This document shows, in pieces, positions 1 through 6,450 of a stretch of 7,489 bases of DNA. Position numbers and translations under genes: made by a program. Below the pieces are notes generated by a model. It had not been told where the DNA came from and did no database searches. It saw only the letters and a program-made list of their open reading frames with translations. The DNA comes from JADLGJ01 sp031423615 (lineage in GTDB: Bacteria; Omnitrophota; Gorgyraeia; Zapsychrales; JANLHA01). Position 1 is the stretch's first letter; each line of letters starts with the position of its first letter. The stretch is taken from contig JANPFV010000024.1 in the NCBI GenBank assembly GCA_031423615.1, positions 1 through 7,489 on the forward strand. The letters are read 5' to 3'.

Positions 1-631
1 TGGCCAATTCAAAATTATATAAAGAATGGCTGTATTGGGCCCGCGCTTTTTTCATATCCAAAGACGAACTCAAACCGGATTTTAAACGCCAAAAAGTTAT
101 ACTCATTTCCTTTTTATCCCGATGAAGCGCCATGTGCGCGACGGCAAAACTGTCCTGTGCTCTTTTGGCTTCGAGAAAAAGTGTCGCCACGAGAACGAAA
201 ACATCTTCGCGGGTCTTTTTTTGCTGAGCCAAAGACAACAGATGGCCCTGCTGGCTGGACTTAAAACGAGCCATGGCGCTGGGATCAAAAATAGTCTGGA
301 TCAGACGAATCCGCGCGTCATAAACATTAAAAGGCCCAACGTGAGGATCTCCGGGCAAAGGAAATCCTGCAGCTCGCAAATCGCGGGTCTGGCGGACATC
401 CGAAACTGTGCCGCTTAATTGCGGCCAAAGCGGCGCAAATTTTTCTTGGATACGGTTTAAAGCCTGCTTAACGCGTTCATCAGCCACGAGGACATCCACA
501 TGACGCGTTAAAGCCATTTCCAATGCTTCCGACAGGTTTAACGTAGTTATGTGTTCTTTCGCTGAGGCGAGGGAAACCGTCGAAACAATAACGACAATAC
601 AAGCAAAAAATGTCTTCTGAGAAAATGTCAT
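1..631 (-). CDS. TolC-family outer-membrane efflux protein, N-terminal part (cut by the left edge)
   Basis: The reading frame is open from an ATG at 631 to the window edge, giving 210 residues with no stop. An AAAGGA ribosome site lies 6 bases upstream of the ATG (638-643). Residues 1-24 look like a Sec signal peptide: a lysine at 6, a hydrophobic stretch, then Ala-Ser-Ala at 22-24. The mature part opens with LNLSEALEMAL (31-41), the usual start of the outer-membrane efflux protein (OEP/TolC) repeat. A long helical region with a proline-containing turn (PLWPQL) follows, then a strand-like segment, then a helix with FDPSAMARFKSS, and finally LKSGLSSSLDMKKA, the family's 'G-x-x-S-x-L-D' turn. 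Members are about 420-500 residues and form a trimeric channel through the outer membrane and periplasm, serving type I secretion or RND/ABC efflux. The missing half and the cargo cannot be seen. It lies 107 bases downstream of the methylase gene on the same strand and could share its transcript. Confidence 0.87.
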   Translation of the reverse strand, partial: MTFSQKTFFACIVVIVSTVSLASAKEHITTLNLSEALEMALTRHVDVLVADERVKQALNRIQEKFAPLWPQLSGTVSDVRQTRDLRAAGFPLPGDPHVGPFNVYDARIRLIQTIFDPSAMARFKSSQQGHLLSLAQQKKTREDVFVLVATLFLEAKRAQDSFAVAHMALHRDKKEMSITFWRLKSGLSSSLDMKKARAQYSHSLYNFELA

Positions 632-738
632 TTCCCGTCCTTTAAATAAAAATCTTTACCGCATCGCATCATGTTTTTCAAAAACTATGTCTTCGCTGGC
701 CCCAAACCGTTTTGAATTCTGCGATCATATCCGGTTTA

Positions 739-1440
739 TCAGAAAGGGGATTGAATGAGAAACAAGGCCGGCCTTTTATGGATGTCAATTTTATGGTTTT
801 TCCAATCACGGATACTGTGCGTTCTAATAAATTGCGTTTCGCTCATCAGATCAGCGGCGACACACAGCCATGTCGCCGGGCCGCAATTTTGTAGGATATC
901 ATCTAATAAATTCTGGTTTCGATAAGGGGCTTCCATAAAAATCTGGGTTTGCTTTTCATTGGCTGAACGCTTTTCCAATTCTCTGATTTTTCTGATCCGC
1001 TCCGTTTTCTCTTTGGGCAAATAACCCTTAAAGGCAAAACTTTGTCCGTTTAAACCCGACGCCATTAACGCCAAAAGAATCGCGGACGGCCCGACGAAAG
1101 GAATAATTTCTCGGCCCGCTTGATGGGCCAAAAGCACAACATCCGCGCCCGGATCAGCCACACACGGGCACCCCGCTTCAGAAATAATAGCAATATCCCG
1201 ATCACCCGCTTGCTTAAAATGCTCTTGGGTTTGCTCCAAAGGAACATGCTCATTAAGATCATAAAAGACGCATTGATCAATCGGGATTTGCGCATGGAGT
1301 TTCTTAAGCAAACGCCGGGCCGACTTTATTTCCTCAACAAAGAAAACCCGCACGTGTTCGATACCGGGAGCAAAAACGGGCAAAAGACCATTTTGGCTAT
1401 CATGGATGTGGTTGGGAATTAAAAATATTTTTGCGCTCAC
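739..1440 (-). CDS. Short RsmI-like SAM-dependent methyltransferase (tetrapyrrole-methylase superfamily)
   Basis: This 233-residue protein starts at GTG 1440. The site upstream is weak (AAAGA), but the first beta strand (KIFLIPN, 4-10) requires this start. Superfamily motifs are clear: IISEAGCP (85-92), ADPGADV (95-101), FVGPSA (115-120), ALMASGLNGQSFAFKGYLP (124-142) and EAPYRN (170-175). These match RsmI, which 2'-O-methylates C1402 of 16S rRNA with S-adenosylmethionine. Canonical RsmI is about 280 residues and has an N-terminal TPIGNLxD loop. Here that segment reads LIPNHIHDS, and the RsmI C-terminal extension is absent. It therefore belongs to the shorter subfamily of about 230-240 residues, which I recall as common in Bacteroidota and usually annotated only as 'SAM-dependent methyltransferase'. 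A cytoplasmic RNA methylase is the best guess; the substrate is unproven. The start lies 9 bases after the stop of the GH5 gene, suggesting cotranscription, although the functions do not obviously connect. Confidence 0.88.
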   Translation of the reverse strand: MSAKIFLIPNHIHDSQNGLLPVFAPGIEHVRVFFVEEIKSARRLLKKLHAQIPIDQCVFYDLNEHVPLEQTQEHFKQAGDRDIAIISEAGCPCVADPGADVVLLAHQAGREIIPFVGPSAILLALMASGLNGQSFAFKGYLPKEKTERIRKIRELEKRSANEKQTQIFMEAPYRNQNLLDDILQNCGPATWLCVAADLMSETQFIRTHSIRDWKNHKIDIHKRPALFLIQSPF

Positions 1441-1449
1441 AAAGATTCT

Positions 1450-4400
1450 TTACTTAGTAATTTCAATTGCATTACCGATCAAACTATTGTTGTTTTCATT
1501 TTGCTCGAGGCGCTGATTATTATAATCCACAATAGCGCCGAGATAATATCTTCCCGGAGACAGCACCCGAGAAAGTGGGATACGGGATAAAAGTGTGTTG
1601 GATGAGCCTGGCACCAAATTGGTCACCGTACGGGAATAAATCCGGGTATCGCTCGTTGTGATAACCGGGTCCTTGGATAAATAGATGGCAATTGCCACCA
1701 ATCCACCTGTAGCGGCCTGCCCCTGATTTTTTATAGTGTTTCTAACGGAAATAGTACCCGGGGTTAAACCGCGAGCCGGTCCAGAAAGTTCCGTCACAAT
1801 CAAATCCGGCAATTTGACATTCACAACGGTGATCATGACATTCTGCTGAGCGGTTAATGACCCGTCACTGACGCGGAAAGTCACCGTATATTTTCCACTT
1901 TGATTGTAATTGGGCGTCCAGGCGAATGTTTGCTGGGTAAAAGATGCCCCGGTCGGAAGAACGTCCACACTGTATACGAGAGGGTCTCCGTCGGGATCGG
2001 TTGCTGTAATTTTAAAACTCAAATTCTGCCCTTCATTGATGAAGCGGTTAGGAATGGGCTCCCAAACCGGCGCCCGGTTTTCCGGAATCATCGTCGGATA
2101 AAGCGGCCCGCCATACAGGCAGTGAATTTTCGCGCTGCCGCCCGGATTTGCAGGGATAAAATCCGGCGGCACAAAACCTTTAATCAAATTTTCCGACCAC
2201 GATATGATCGCCGCATCACCATGGTTGCATGCGGCCGAACCCGGAGGATTATCTATGCACGTTGTGGGAAAAAACTCAACCGTACCGGGCGTATCGCACA
2301 TCCCTGATCCGGAAATTGTAAATGTCCCGTCGGGGTTGGACTGGATATTCTTGATCTCAATGGTTGGTGAGGGGCCGTTGACGATAATTTCAGCTGTATC
2401 GCCGGTTCCCTGCGGTCCGGTCACGACAATTTGATTTTTTCCAAGCGGCTGGCCGGGATCCAAGTTAAGGACTATTTGGTGATTTGACCATGCCGTCGGA
2501 ATAAAATCCGAACCATTGACCTTAATAGTACTGCTGCCTTTGCCTGCCCCAAAGTTGCGTCCATTAATATAAACAAACCCCGGAGAAATAATCTGATGCG
2601 GCGAAACCGATAATATTTCGGGTTTGCTCGCCGGATATAAAGGAAAAATATCTTTGCCGTGACCATTGACTATGTTTTTTAGCGCTTCATTAATCACCTG
2701 ATAATCCGCGGTTGTATATTTAGAAAGTTTGCGGGTCAGATCGTTATACGAATCTCCCGACGCAGGCGGCACTGTGGCTTGGCTGGCACGAAACTTGGGC
2801 AGATCTTCATCATAAAAAGCGTGATTGACCATGCCCCAGTTCGATGGGCTCGAATGGTCCTTGTACGACCACACCGTCCAACTCCATTTTTGCTGATTAA
2901 ATGTTTGGAAATAATAGTCCCAAGAGGGTTTGTCATCATGGGCGCTAAATTCGCCGACCATCGCCGGCACTTGATACAACTCTTGTCGGGAATTGGCGAC
3001 CTTGGCATCAATAAAAGCTTTTTGATAAGCGAAGCGTTCTTCCATCGATCCGTAATCCGCACAACTCACCCCCATAACCGGACGAGGATCATCCGTCTTT
3101 TGCGGTTGCGCCACCATGGGGCAATAATAATGGAATTGATACGCCACATTGTGCCAGTTGCGATCCATGGGGTTGGGCAAAGTCTCCCAATCCCAAATTC
3201 CTTCCATCATGATCACATGATTAGAATCAATAGCGCGTATGGCGAGATATAAACGGTCATAAAAATCAGCTAACACCGCCGAGTTCGGCGCGCCGACGGG
3301 TTCATTTAAAAGGTCATAACCTAAAACCCAGGTGTTATTTTTATAATGCTTGGCTATTTCCTTCCAGAGGGTTTCCGTGCGGGCGCGAGAGATTTCTCCA
3401 GCCGCACTGGTTTCAAAAAGTTTACTCAACCCCTTTTGCCCGCTGTGAGCTTCGCCGTTCTGGCTTCCCGGAGCCCCATGCAAATCCAGCAGAGTATAAA
3501 TTCCGCGGTCGGCCATGGCATCAACGACCCGATCGATTTGCGTAAAATCGATTTGACCCTGGCTATTCAAAATAAATTGGCCGTTTTCATCCATCAGATT
3601 GCGGTAATAAATCGGCAAGCGCACCAAAGAAACATTGGTCCGGCTTAATAAATCAAAATCATAATCATTCAAATAGGCATTTTCAAAAACGCGCAAAAGA
3701 TTTTCGGCCTGTGCTACGCCAAACCGCGCTGTCAAAATGTTTCGCAACGTCCATTCGTCGGGAATTTTAGGTTCATCAGCCGTCCCAAAGCCGGTCATCC
3801 AGTCTTCGGTCAATAAATAATTGCCCAGATTATATCCGTTTAAAATCACTTCCTCGCCATTCCCGTCACGGTTTTTAAGAACGGTCCCCGATGCTTTCAC
3901 GAAACCGGTTCCCGAGGAAGAATAAACCTGCGGCCGGCTCCATGATGTAAAATCTGTCATATCCCCGTTGTTTTGTTTGATTGCGCGCGCCCGGTACCAT
4001 TTGCCCACCGACGCGGTCAACGGCGAAAGCAAAGGCGGACCCTGATAAATTTGCGTCCATGGCCCGGCAGGCTCGGGAGCCATTTGCAGTTGATATGCGC
4101 TAGCTTGCGGAATGCTGTTAAAAATCAGCAAGCCATTGAGAAGCGCATTAAATTTGAGATTGACCGTCGGGGGATGGTATTCTGCCACATCCGACCACGG
4201 AGAATAGTAGGGAATAGTTTTTTTGTCGGCAAACTTTTCTTCCCAGCGCACCCGGTACCACGCCCCGCCCAGCCGGTCCGTCTTAAAATTGGTTTGACTG
4301 GCGCTATAAATCGTAGTCCATGGGCCGTCGGGTCCCTGCCAGCTTTCTTGAAGACGATAATTTTGCGCGCCGGGAATCGGGTCCCAAACGATGAGGCCTT

Positions 4401-5544
4401 GCGAAAGGTTACTTTGTTTAATCACCGGATGCGGACCGGTAGCCCGGATATCATCAATATAAAAAAGTCCCTTCCAATATTGTTGGATCTGAATTTTGTC
4501 GATGTCATGCAAATTCAAATCCGCGGGAAGGTCCTTAAACGGCACTTCCAACCGTGTCCATTGTCCATAACGCGCCGCAATTTTGTTCCAGAATTGGGCT
4601 TTATTTTGATCGGTTGAGTGCTGATCATGATCATACATCTGAACATTCAAATTGTTGTCCATCCCATTTTCCGGAAAAGCCATGATCCATAATGACAGGC
4701 GGTCGTTTTGTTCCGGCAAAAAATCATTATGCCAAAAACTTTGTTCCGCTTGATTCGTTTCTTTATTAAAAAAATAATTCTCCTGCTGCGACTTGATCCC
4801 GCCTCCGCCCCAGTGTTCCTTGAGATTCATGGTCCAGGAATGCCCGCCTTCGTAGACCGGTTCGCCGAATCCGGACAACGTCGTTGCATCCGCATCGTTC
4901 CATTTCCAGCCATAATCATTGTCCGTCGTGCCGCTGCGGGTTTCTTGGTTAAAAGACTGGTAAACCCGGTCTTGGCGCACAGCATGAAAGTCGTCGAGAT
5001 AATATTTCCCCGGCCAAAAATTCAAGAATTGGATTTGCGAAATTTCCCGCAGGTTAAAATCCATCGGAAGCTGGCTGAACAAAATTTCTAATTTTGTCCA
5101 TTGCTTATACCTGGCCTTGGGGACCGTCCATACCGTTACTCCGCCATTCCCGTAATGTCCATTATCATGGATTTCAACCCCGACGGTATTATCGATTGCC
5201 GTATCGCAGCCGTAAATCTGGCAGGTCACATGCGGGAAAGCCAAAATCCAAAATGTCAAACGGTCATTGTTCGTCTGCTTAAAATCCACCACGTTGGGAT
5301 AAGTATTGATCCCCAAACCATTCCATTGCCAGCCGCTTTCATACCGCGCAGCATTCTGGCCAAGATGAACACCGTCGTGACGGTCAACAACGGAAGCATG
5401 TCCCTCAAGAGTTCGGCTCCAGATATTGACGGGCGTACCGAGATCCGGTTCAAAATTTTGATAAATCATTCCGGCTTCCGAAGAAACATTCAACGCAAGG
5501 AACAAACAAGCTGCGGCAAAAAAAGGCAAGAATTCTTCTTTCAT
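1450..5544 (-). CDS. Secreted multidomain family 5 glycoside hydrolase (beta-glucanase-like)
   Basis: 1364 residues from ATG 5544. An in-frame TTG at 5616 is rejected because it would lie only a few bases after the predicted transcription start. Order of parts: Sec signal peptide (1-24, cleavage near SSEA/G); two related carbohydrate-binding-like beta-sandwich modules (26-190, 193-370); two FN3-like modules (371-455, 458-541); GH5 barrel (about 545-970); IPT/TIG domain (972-1058); a second TIG-like domain with four cysteines (1060-1150); cadherin/He_PIG-like Ig domain (1155-1242, ATDPDGDPLVYSV); CARDB domain (1245-1364). The catalytic set looks complete: R642, H689 in LLDLHGAPGSQNG, N747-E748 in DLLNEP (acid/base), H805-Y806, E865 in VGEFSAH (nucleophile), W892. 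The NLGNYLL and DLHGAPGSQNG signatures resemble the exo-beta-1,3-glucanase side of GH5 (BglC group), so a beta-glucan substrate is likely but not proven. No membrane anchor or sorting tail is visible, so the protein is probably released or held through its accessory domains. It is the first gene after a strong promoter. Confidence 0.93.
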   Translation of the reverse strand: MKEEFLPFFAAACLFLALNVSSEAGMIYQNFEPDLGTPVNIWSRTLEGHASVVDRHDGVHLGQNAARYESGWQWNGLGINTYPNVVDFKQTNNDRLTFWILAFPHVTCQIYGCDTAIDNTVGVEIHDNGHYGNGGVTVWTVPKARYKQWTKLEILFSQLPMDFNLREISQIQFLNFWPGKYYLDDFHAVRQDRVYQSFNQETRSGTTDNDYGWKWNDADATTLSGFGEPVYEGGHSWTMNLKEHWGGGGIKSQQENYFFNKETNQAEQSFWHNDFLPEQNDRLSLWIMAFPENGMDNNLNVQMYDHDQHSTDQNKAQFWNKIAARYGQWTRLEVPFKDLPADLNLHDIDKIQIQQYWKGLFYIDDIRATGPHPVIKQSNLSQGLIVWDPIPGAQNYRLQESWQGPDGPWTTIYSASQTNFKTDRLGGAWYRVRWEEKFADKKTIPYYSPWSDVAEYHPPTVNLKFNALLNGLLIFNSIPQASAYQLQMAPEPAGPWTQIYQGPPLLSPLTASVGKWYRARAIKQNNGDMTDFTSWSRPQVYSSSGTGFVKASGTVLKNRDGNGEEVILNGYNLGNYLLTEDWMTGFGTADEPKIPDEWTLRNILTARFGVAQAENLLRVFENAYLNDYDFDLLSRTNVSLVRLPIYYRNLMDENGQFILNSQGQIDFTQIDRVVDAMADRGIYTLLDLHGAPGSQNGEAHSGQKGLSKLFETSAAGEISRARTETLWKEIAKHYKNNTWVLGYDLLNEPVGAPNSAVLADFYDRLYLAIRAIDSNHVIMMEGIWDWETLPNPMDRNWHNVAYQFHYYCPMVAQPQKTDDPRPVMGVSCADYGSMEERFAYQKAFIDAKVANSRQELYQVPAMVGEFSAHDDKPSWDYYFQTFNQQKWSWTVWSYKDHSSPSNWGMVNHAFYDEDLPKFRASQATVPPASGDSYNDLTRKLSKYTTADYQVINEALKNIVNGHGKDIFPLYPASKPEILSVSPHQIISPGFVYINGRNFGAGKGSSTIKVNGSDFIPTAWSNHQIVLNLDPGQPLGKNQIVVTGPQGTGDTAEIIVNGPSPTIEIKNIQSNPDGTFTISGSGMCDTPGTVEFFPTTCIDNPPGSAACNHGDAAIISWSENLIKGFVPPDFIPANPGGSAKIHCLYGGPLYPTMIPENRAPVWEPIPNRFINEGQNLSFKITATDPDGDPLVYSVDVLPTGASFTQQTFAWTPNYNQSGKYTVTFRVSDGSLTAQQNVMITVVNVKLPDLIVTELSGPARGLTPGTISVRNTIKNQGQAATGGLVAIAIYLSKDPVITTSDTRIYSRTVTNLVPGSSNTLLSRIPLSRVLSPGRYYLGAIVDYNNQRLEQNENNNSLIGNAIEITK
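3922..4434 (-). repeat. Pair of FN3-like linker modules inside the GH5 protein
   Basis: Residues 371-455 and 458-541 repeat one pattern: GLIVWDPIPGAQNYRLQ / GLLIFNSIPQASAYQLQ, then GPWTTIY / GPWTQIY, then WYRVRW / WYRARA, then YYSPWSDV / DFTSWSRP. This is the core layout of fibronectin type III domains (strand B hydrophobic-Trp, strand C Tyr, strand F 'YRVRA', strand G 'SxWS'). Such modules usually act as spacers between binding modules and a catalytic domain, which is where they sit here. The repeat is seen directly; the FN3 assignment comes from strand pattern alone. Confidence 0.65.
4435..5469 (-). repeat. Tandem duplicated carbohydrate-binding-like modules inside the GH5 protein
   Basis: Residues 26-190 and 193-370 of the GH5 protein are two copies of one module. 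Matching landmarks in order are NFEP/SFNQ at the start, YESGWQWN/NDYGWKWN, NDRLTFWILAFP/NDRLSLWIMAFP, ARYKQWTKLEILFSQLP/ARYGQWTRLEVPFKDLP, FNLREISQIQF/LNLHDIDKIQI and GKYYLDDFHAVR/GLFYIDDIRATG. The closing 'YxxDDxxA' strand and the 'W-T-x-L-E-x-x-F' strand are typical of jelly-roll carbohydrate-binding modules of the galactose-binding fold (CBM11/CBM30-like in style). I cannot assign a CBM family. The copies have diverged mostly in the middle, where copy 1 has two cysteines (108 and 113) and copy 2 has a Gly-rich stretch (246-249). The duplication is directly visible; sugar binding is inferred. Confidence 0.75.
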
Positions 5545-5548
5545 GCGG

Positions 5549-5554
5549 TCCCCC
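5549..5554 (-). promoter_or_regulatory. Ribosome binding site deciding the GH5 start
   Basis: On the minus strand GGGGGA ends 4 bases before the ATG at 5544. This supports that ATG over the upstream in-frame TTG at 5616, which has no comparable site, and the ATG also places a good signal peptide at residue 1. The preceding ACCC could pair weakly with the GGG of this site in a tiny hairpin (CCC-TATT-GGG), probably too short to matter. Confidence 0.6.
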
Positions 5555-5628
5555 AATAGGGTTATAAAACGAAAAGCAAATGTCCCTGCGATTATTATAA
5601 AGGAAGGCTGATCCAAAGGTGCGGGTTA

Positions 5629-5656
5629 ATTATACAAAATGAGTCTGGGTTGTCAA
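5629..5656 (-). promoter_or_regulatory. Strong sigma70-type promoter for the GH5 gene
   Basis: Reading the minus strand, TTGACA (5656-5651) is followed by a 16-base spacer and TATAAT (5634-5629). Both hexamers are perfect matches to the housekeeping consensus; only the spacer is one base short of optimal. Transcription should start near 5620-5622, giving a leader of about 75-78 bases before the ATG at 5544. No operator-like inverted repeat is obvious around it. Confidence 0.75.
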
Positions 5657-5684
5657 GAATGCTCTCGATTAGAAGAAGTATTTT

Positions 5685-5693
5685 TGCTATATT
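5685..5693 (+). promoter_or_regulatory. Probable extended -10 promoter for the glycosyltransferase gene
   Basis: TGC-TATATT fits the extended -10 pattern (TGn plus a five-of-six -10 hexamer). There is no good -35 at 16-18 bases upstream (TCGATT at 5665-5670). Transcription would start near 5700, about 30 bases before the GTG start. Its polymerase footprint would overlap that of the strong opposite-facing promoter. The call rests on a short motif in AT-rich DNA. Confidence 0.4.
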
Positions 5694-5720
5694 CATAAAA
5701 TCCTATGTTTATTTTGCCCA

Positions 5721-5726
5721 AGAGGT
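5721..5726 (+). promoter_or_regulatory. Ribosome binding site deciding the glycosyltransferase start
   Basis: AGAGGT ends 4 bases before GTG 5731. It supports this GTG, which places the conserved first strand (KLSIIVPVYNE) at the N-terminus as in other family 2 enzymes, over the in-frame TTG at 5650 or ATG at 5659, which would add a poorly conserved tail of up to 27 residues. Confidence 0.65.
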
Positions 5727-5730
5727 CATT

Positions 5731-6414
5731 GTGAAACTTTCCATTATTGTGCCCGTTTATAATGAACAAGCCACTGTTCTTTCTGTTCTTCATAAAATCA
5801 CAACGTGTCTTCTCCCGGTCGGCCTGACAAAAGAAATCATTGTTGTTGATGATGGCTCGACGGACCAGACCGCCCAAAGATTGAAAGAATTTCTCGCGCA
5901 GGACGCTTGTAGAATTTTTTCCCACAAAAAAAACCAGGGCAAGGGGGCCGCAGTAATGCGGGGAATCCAAAATGCGACCGGAGACATTATCTTAATTCAG
6001 GATGCTGACCTGGAATATGATCCGGCCAATTACGCGCGCCTGATTCAACCGATCTTGAAAAATCAAACATCCATTGTTTACGGCTCAAGGTTCAAAGGGA
6101 CCATCGAGGACATGCCGCGGGTCATTCGTTGGGGAAACATATTTTCCAATTGGACGCTTAATACATTGTACAGATGCCAGCTCACCGACGTTAATACGTG
6201 TTTCAAAGTTTTCCGCAAGGAAGTCTTAAACGGTCTTACAATCCACTCGCGGGGCTTTGAATTCGAAACTGAATTCACGGCCAAAGTCCTCCGACGAGAA
6301 TTCACGATTCTGGAAGTCCCCATCACTTATGAAGCCCGCGACAAAAAACACGGCAAAAAAATGACCTGGATCAAAGCGGTACAAATGTATTGGGGTCTGA
6401 TTAAATACCGATAA
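5731..6414 (+). CDS. Family 2 glycosyltransferase, polyprenyl-phosphate mannose/glucose synthase type
   Basis: 227 residues from GTG 5731. It is a GT-A fold enzyme with the first strand LSIIVPVYNE (3-12), VDDGSTD (39-45) for the nucleotide, NQGKGAAVMRG (68-78), the metal-binding DAD in IQDADLEYDP (89-98), GSRF (118-121), LTDVNTCFKVFR (151-162) and FEFETEF (176-182) near the acceptor site. This is the pattern of DPM1/DPG-synthase-like enzymes, which move mannose or glucose from GDP- or UDP-sugar to a polyprenyl phosphate at the cytoplasmic face of the inner membrane. No membrane segment is seen, so it lacks the C-terminal helices found in the GtrB branch. The lipid-linked sugar would feed envelope polysaccharide or protein glycosylation; donor and acceptor cannot be read from the sequence. 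It is transcribed alone, divergent from the GH5 gene, and is followed directly by a terminator. Confidence 0.9.
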   Translation: MKLSIIVPVYNEQATVLSVLHKITTCLLPVGLTKEIIVVDDGSTDQTAQRLKEFLAQDACRIFSHKKNQGKGAAVMRGIQNATGDIILIQDADLEYDPANYARLIQPILKNQTSIVYGSRFKGTIEDMPRVIRWGNIFSNWTLNTLYRCQLTDVNTCFKVFRKEVLNGLTIHSRGFEFETEFTAKVLRREFTILEVPITYEARDKKHGKKMTWIKAVQMYWGLIKYR

Positions 6415-6415
6415 T

Positions 6416-6441
6416 AAAAGTAGGGTCTGTCCCTACTTTTT
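6416..6441. terminator. Bidirectional intrinsic terminator between convergent genes
   Basis: AAAAGTAGGG (6416-6425), loop TCTGT, and CCCTACTTTT (6431-6440) form a perfect 10-base-pair stem followed by one more T. It begins two bases after the glycosyltransferase stop and lies 9 bases beyond the stop of the Cys-rich gene on the other strand. The A/T flanks give a U-run in both directions, longer for the plus strand. The GTAGGG...CCCTAC core may also be a copy of a dispersed palindromic repeat; one copy in the window cannot settle this. Confidence 0.85.
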
Positions 6442-6450
6442 GCTCATACA

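Noticed and set aside
122..418. Plus-strand open frame of 98 codons opposite the TolC gene
   Set aside because: The minus-strand frame gives a clear signal peptide and TolC-family motifs; this is its shadow.
653..681. Possible separate promoter for the TolC gene (TTGAAA, 17-base spacer, TAAAGA on the minus strand)
   Set aside because: The -10 hexamer matches consensus at only three of six positions, too weak to annotate; the gene may still have its own promoter in 632-738.
705..738. Possible terminator after the methylase gene (AAACCG...CGGTTT on the minus strand)
   Set aside because: It has only six paired bases, a loop of about 22 bases, and is followed by GGGGCC rather than a T-run.
3973..4617. 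Long plus-strand open frame of 214 codons opposite the GH5 gene
   Set aside because: It lies fully antisense to the FN3-like and second binding-like modules, is rich in Arg/Pro/Ile in a way typical of an antisense frame, and shows no recognisable domain.
5506..5544. Lipoprotein signal in the GH5 protein around Cys13
   Set aside because: The cysteine sits in the middle of the hydrophobic core with no proper lipobox; an ordinary Sec cleavage site after residue 24 fits better.
5545..5616. TTG start at 5616 extending the GH5 protein by 24 residues
   Set aside because: It falls within a few bases of the predicted transcription start, lacks a ribosome site, and would bury the signal peptide.
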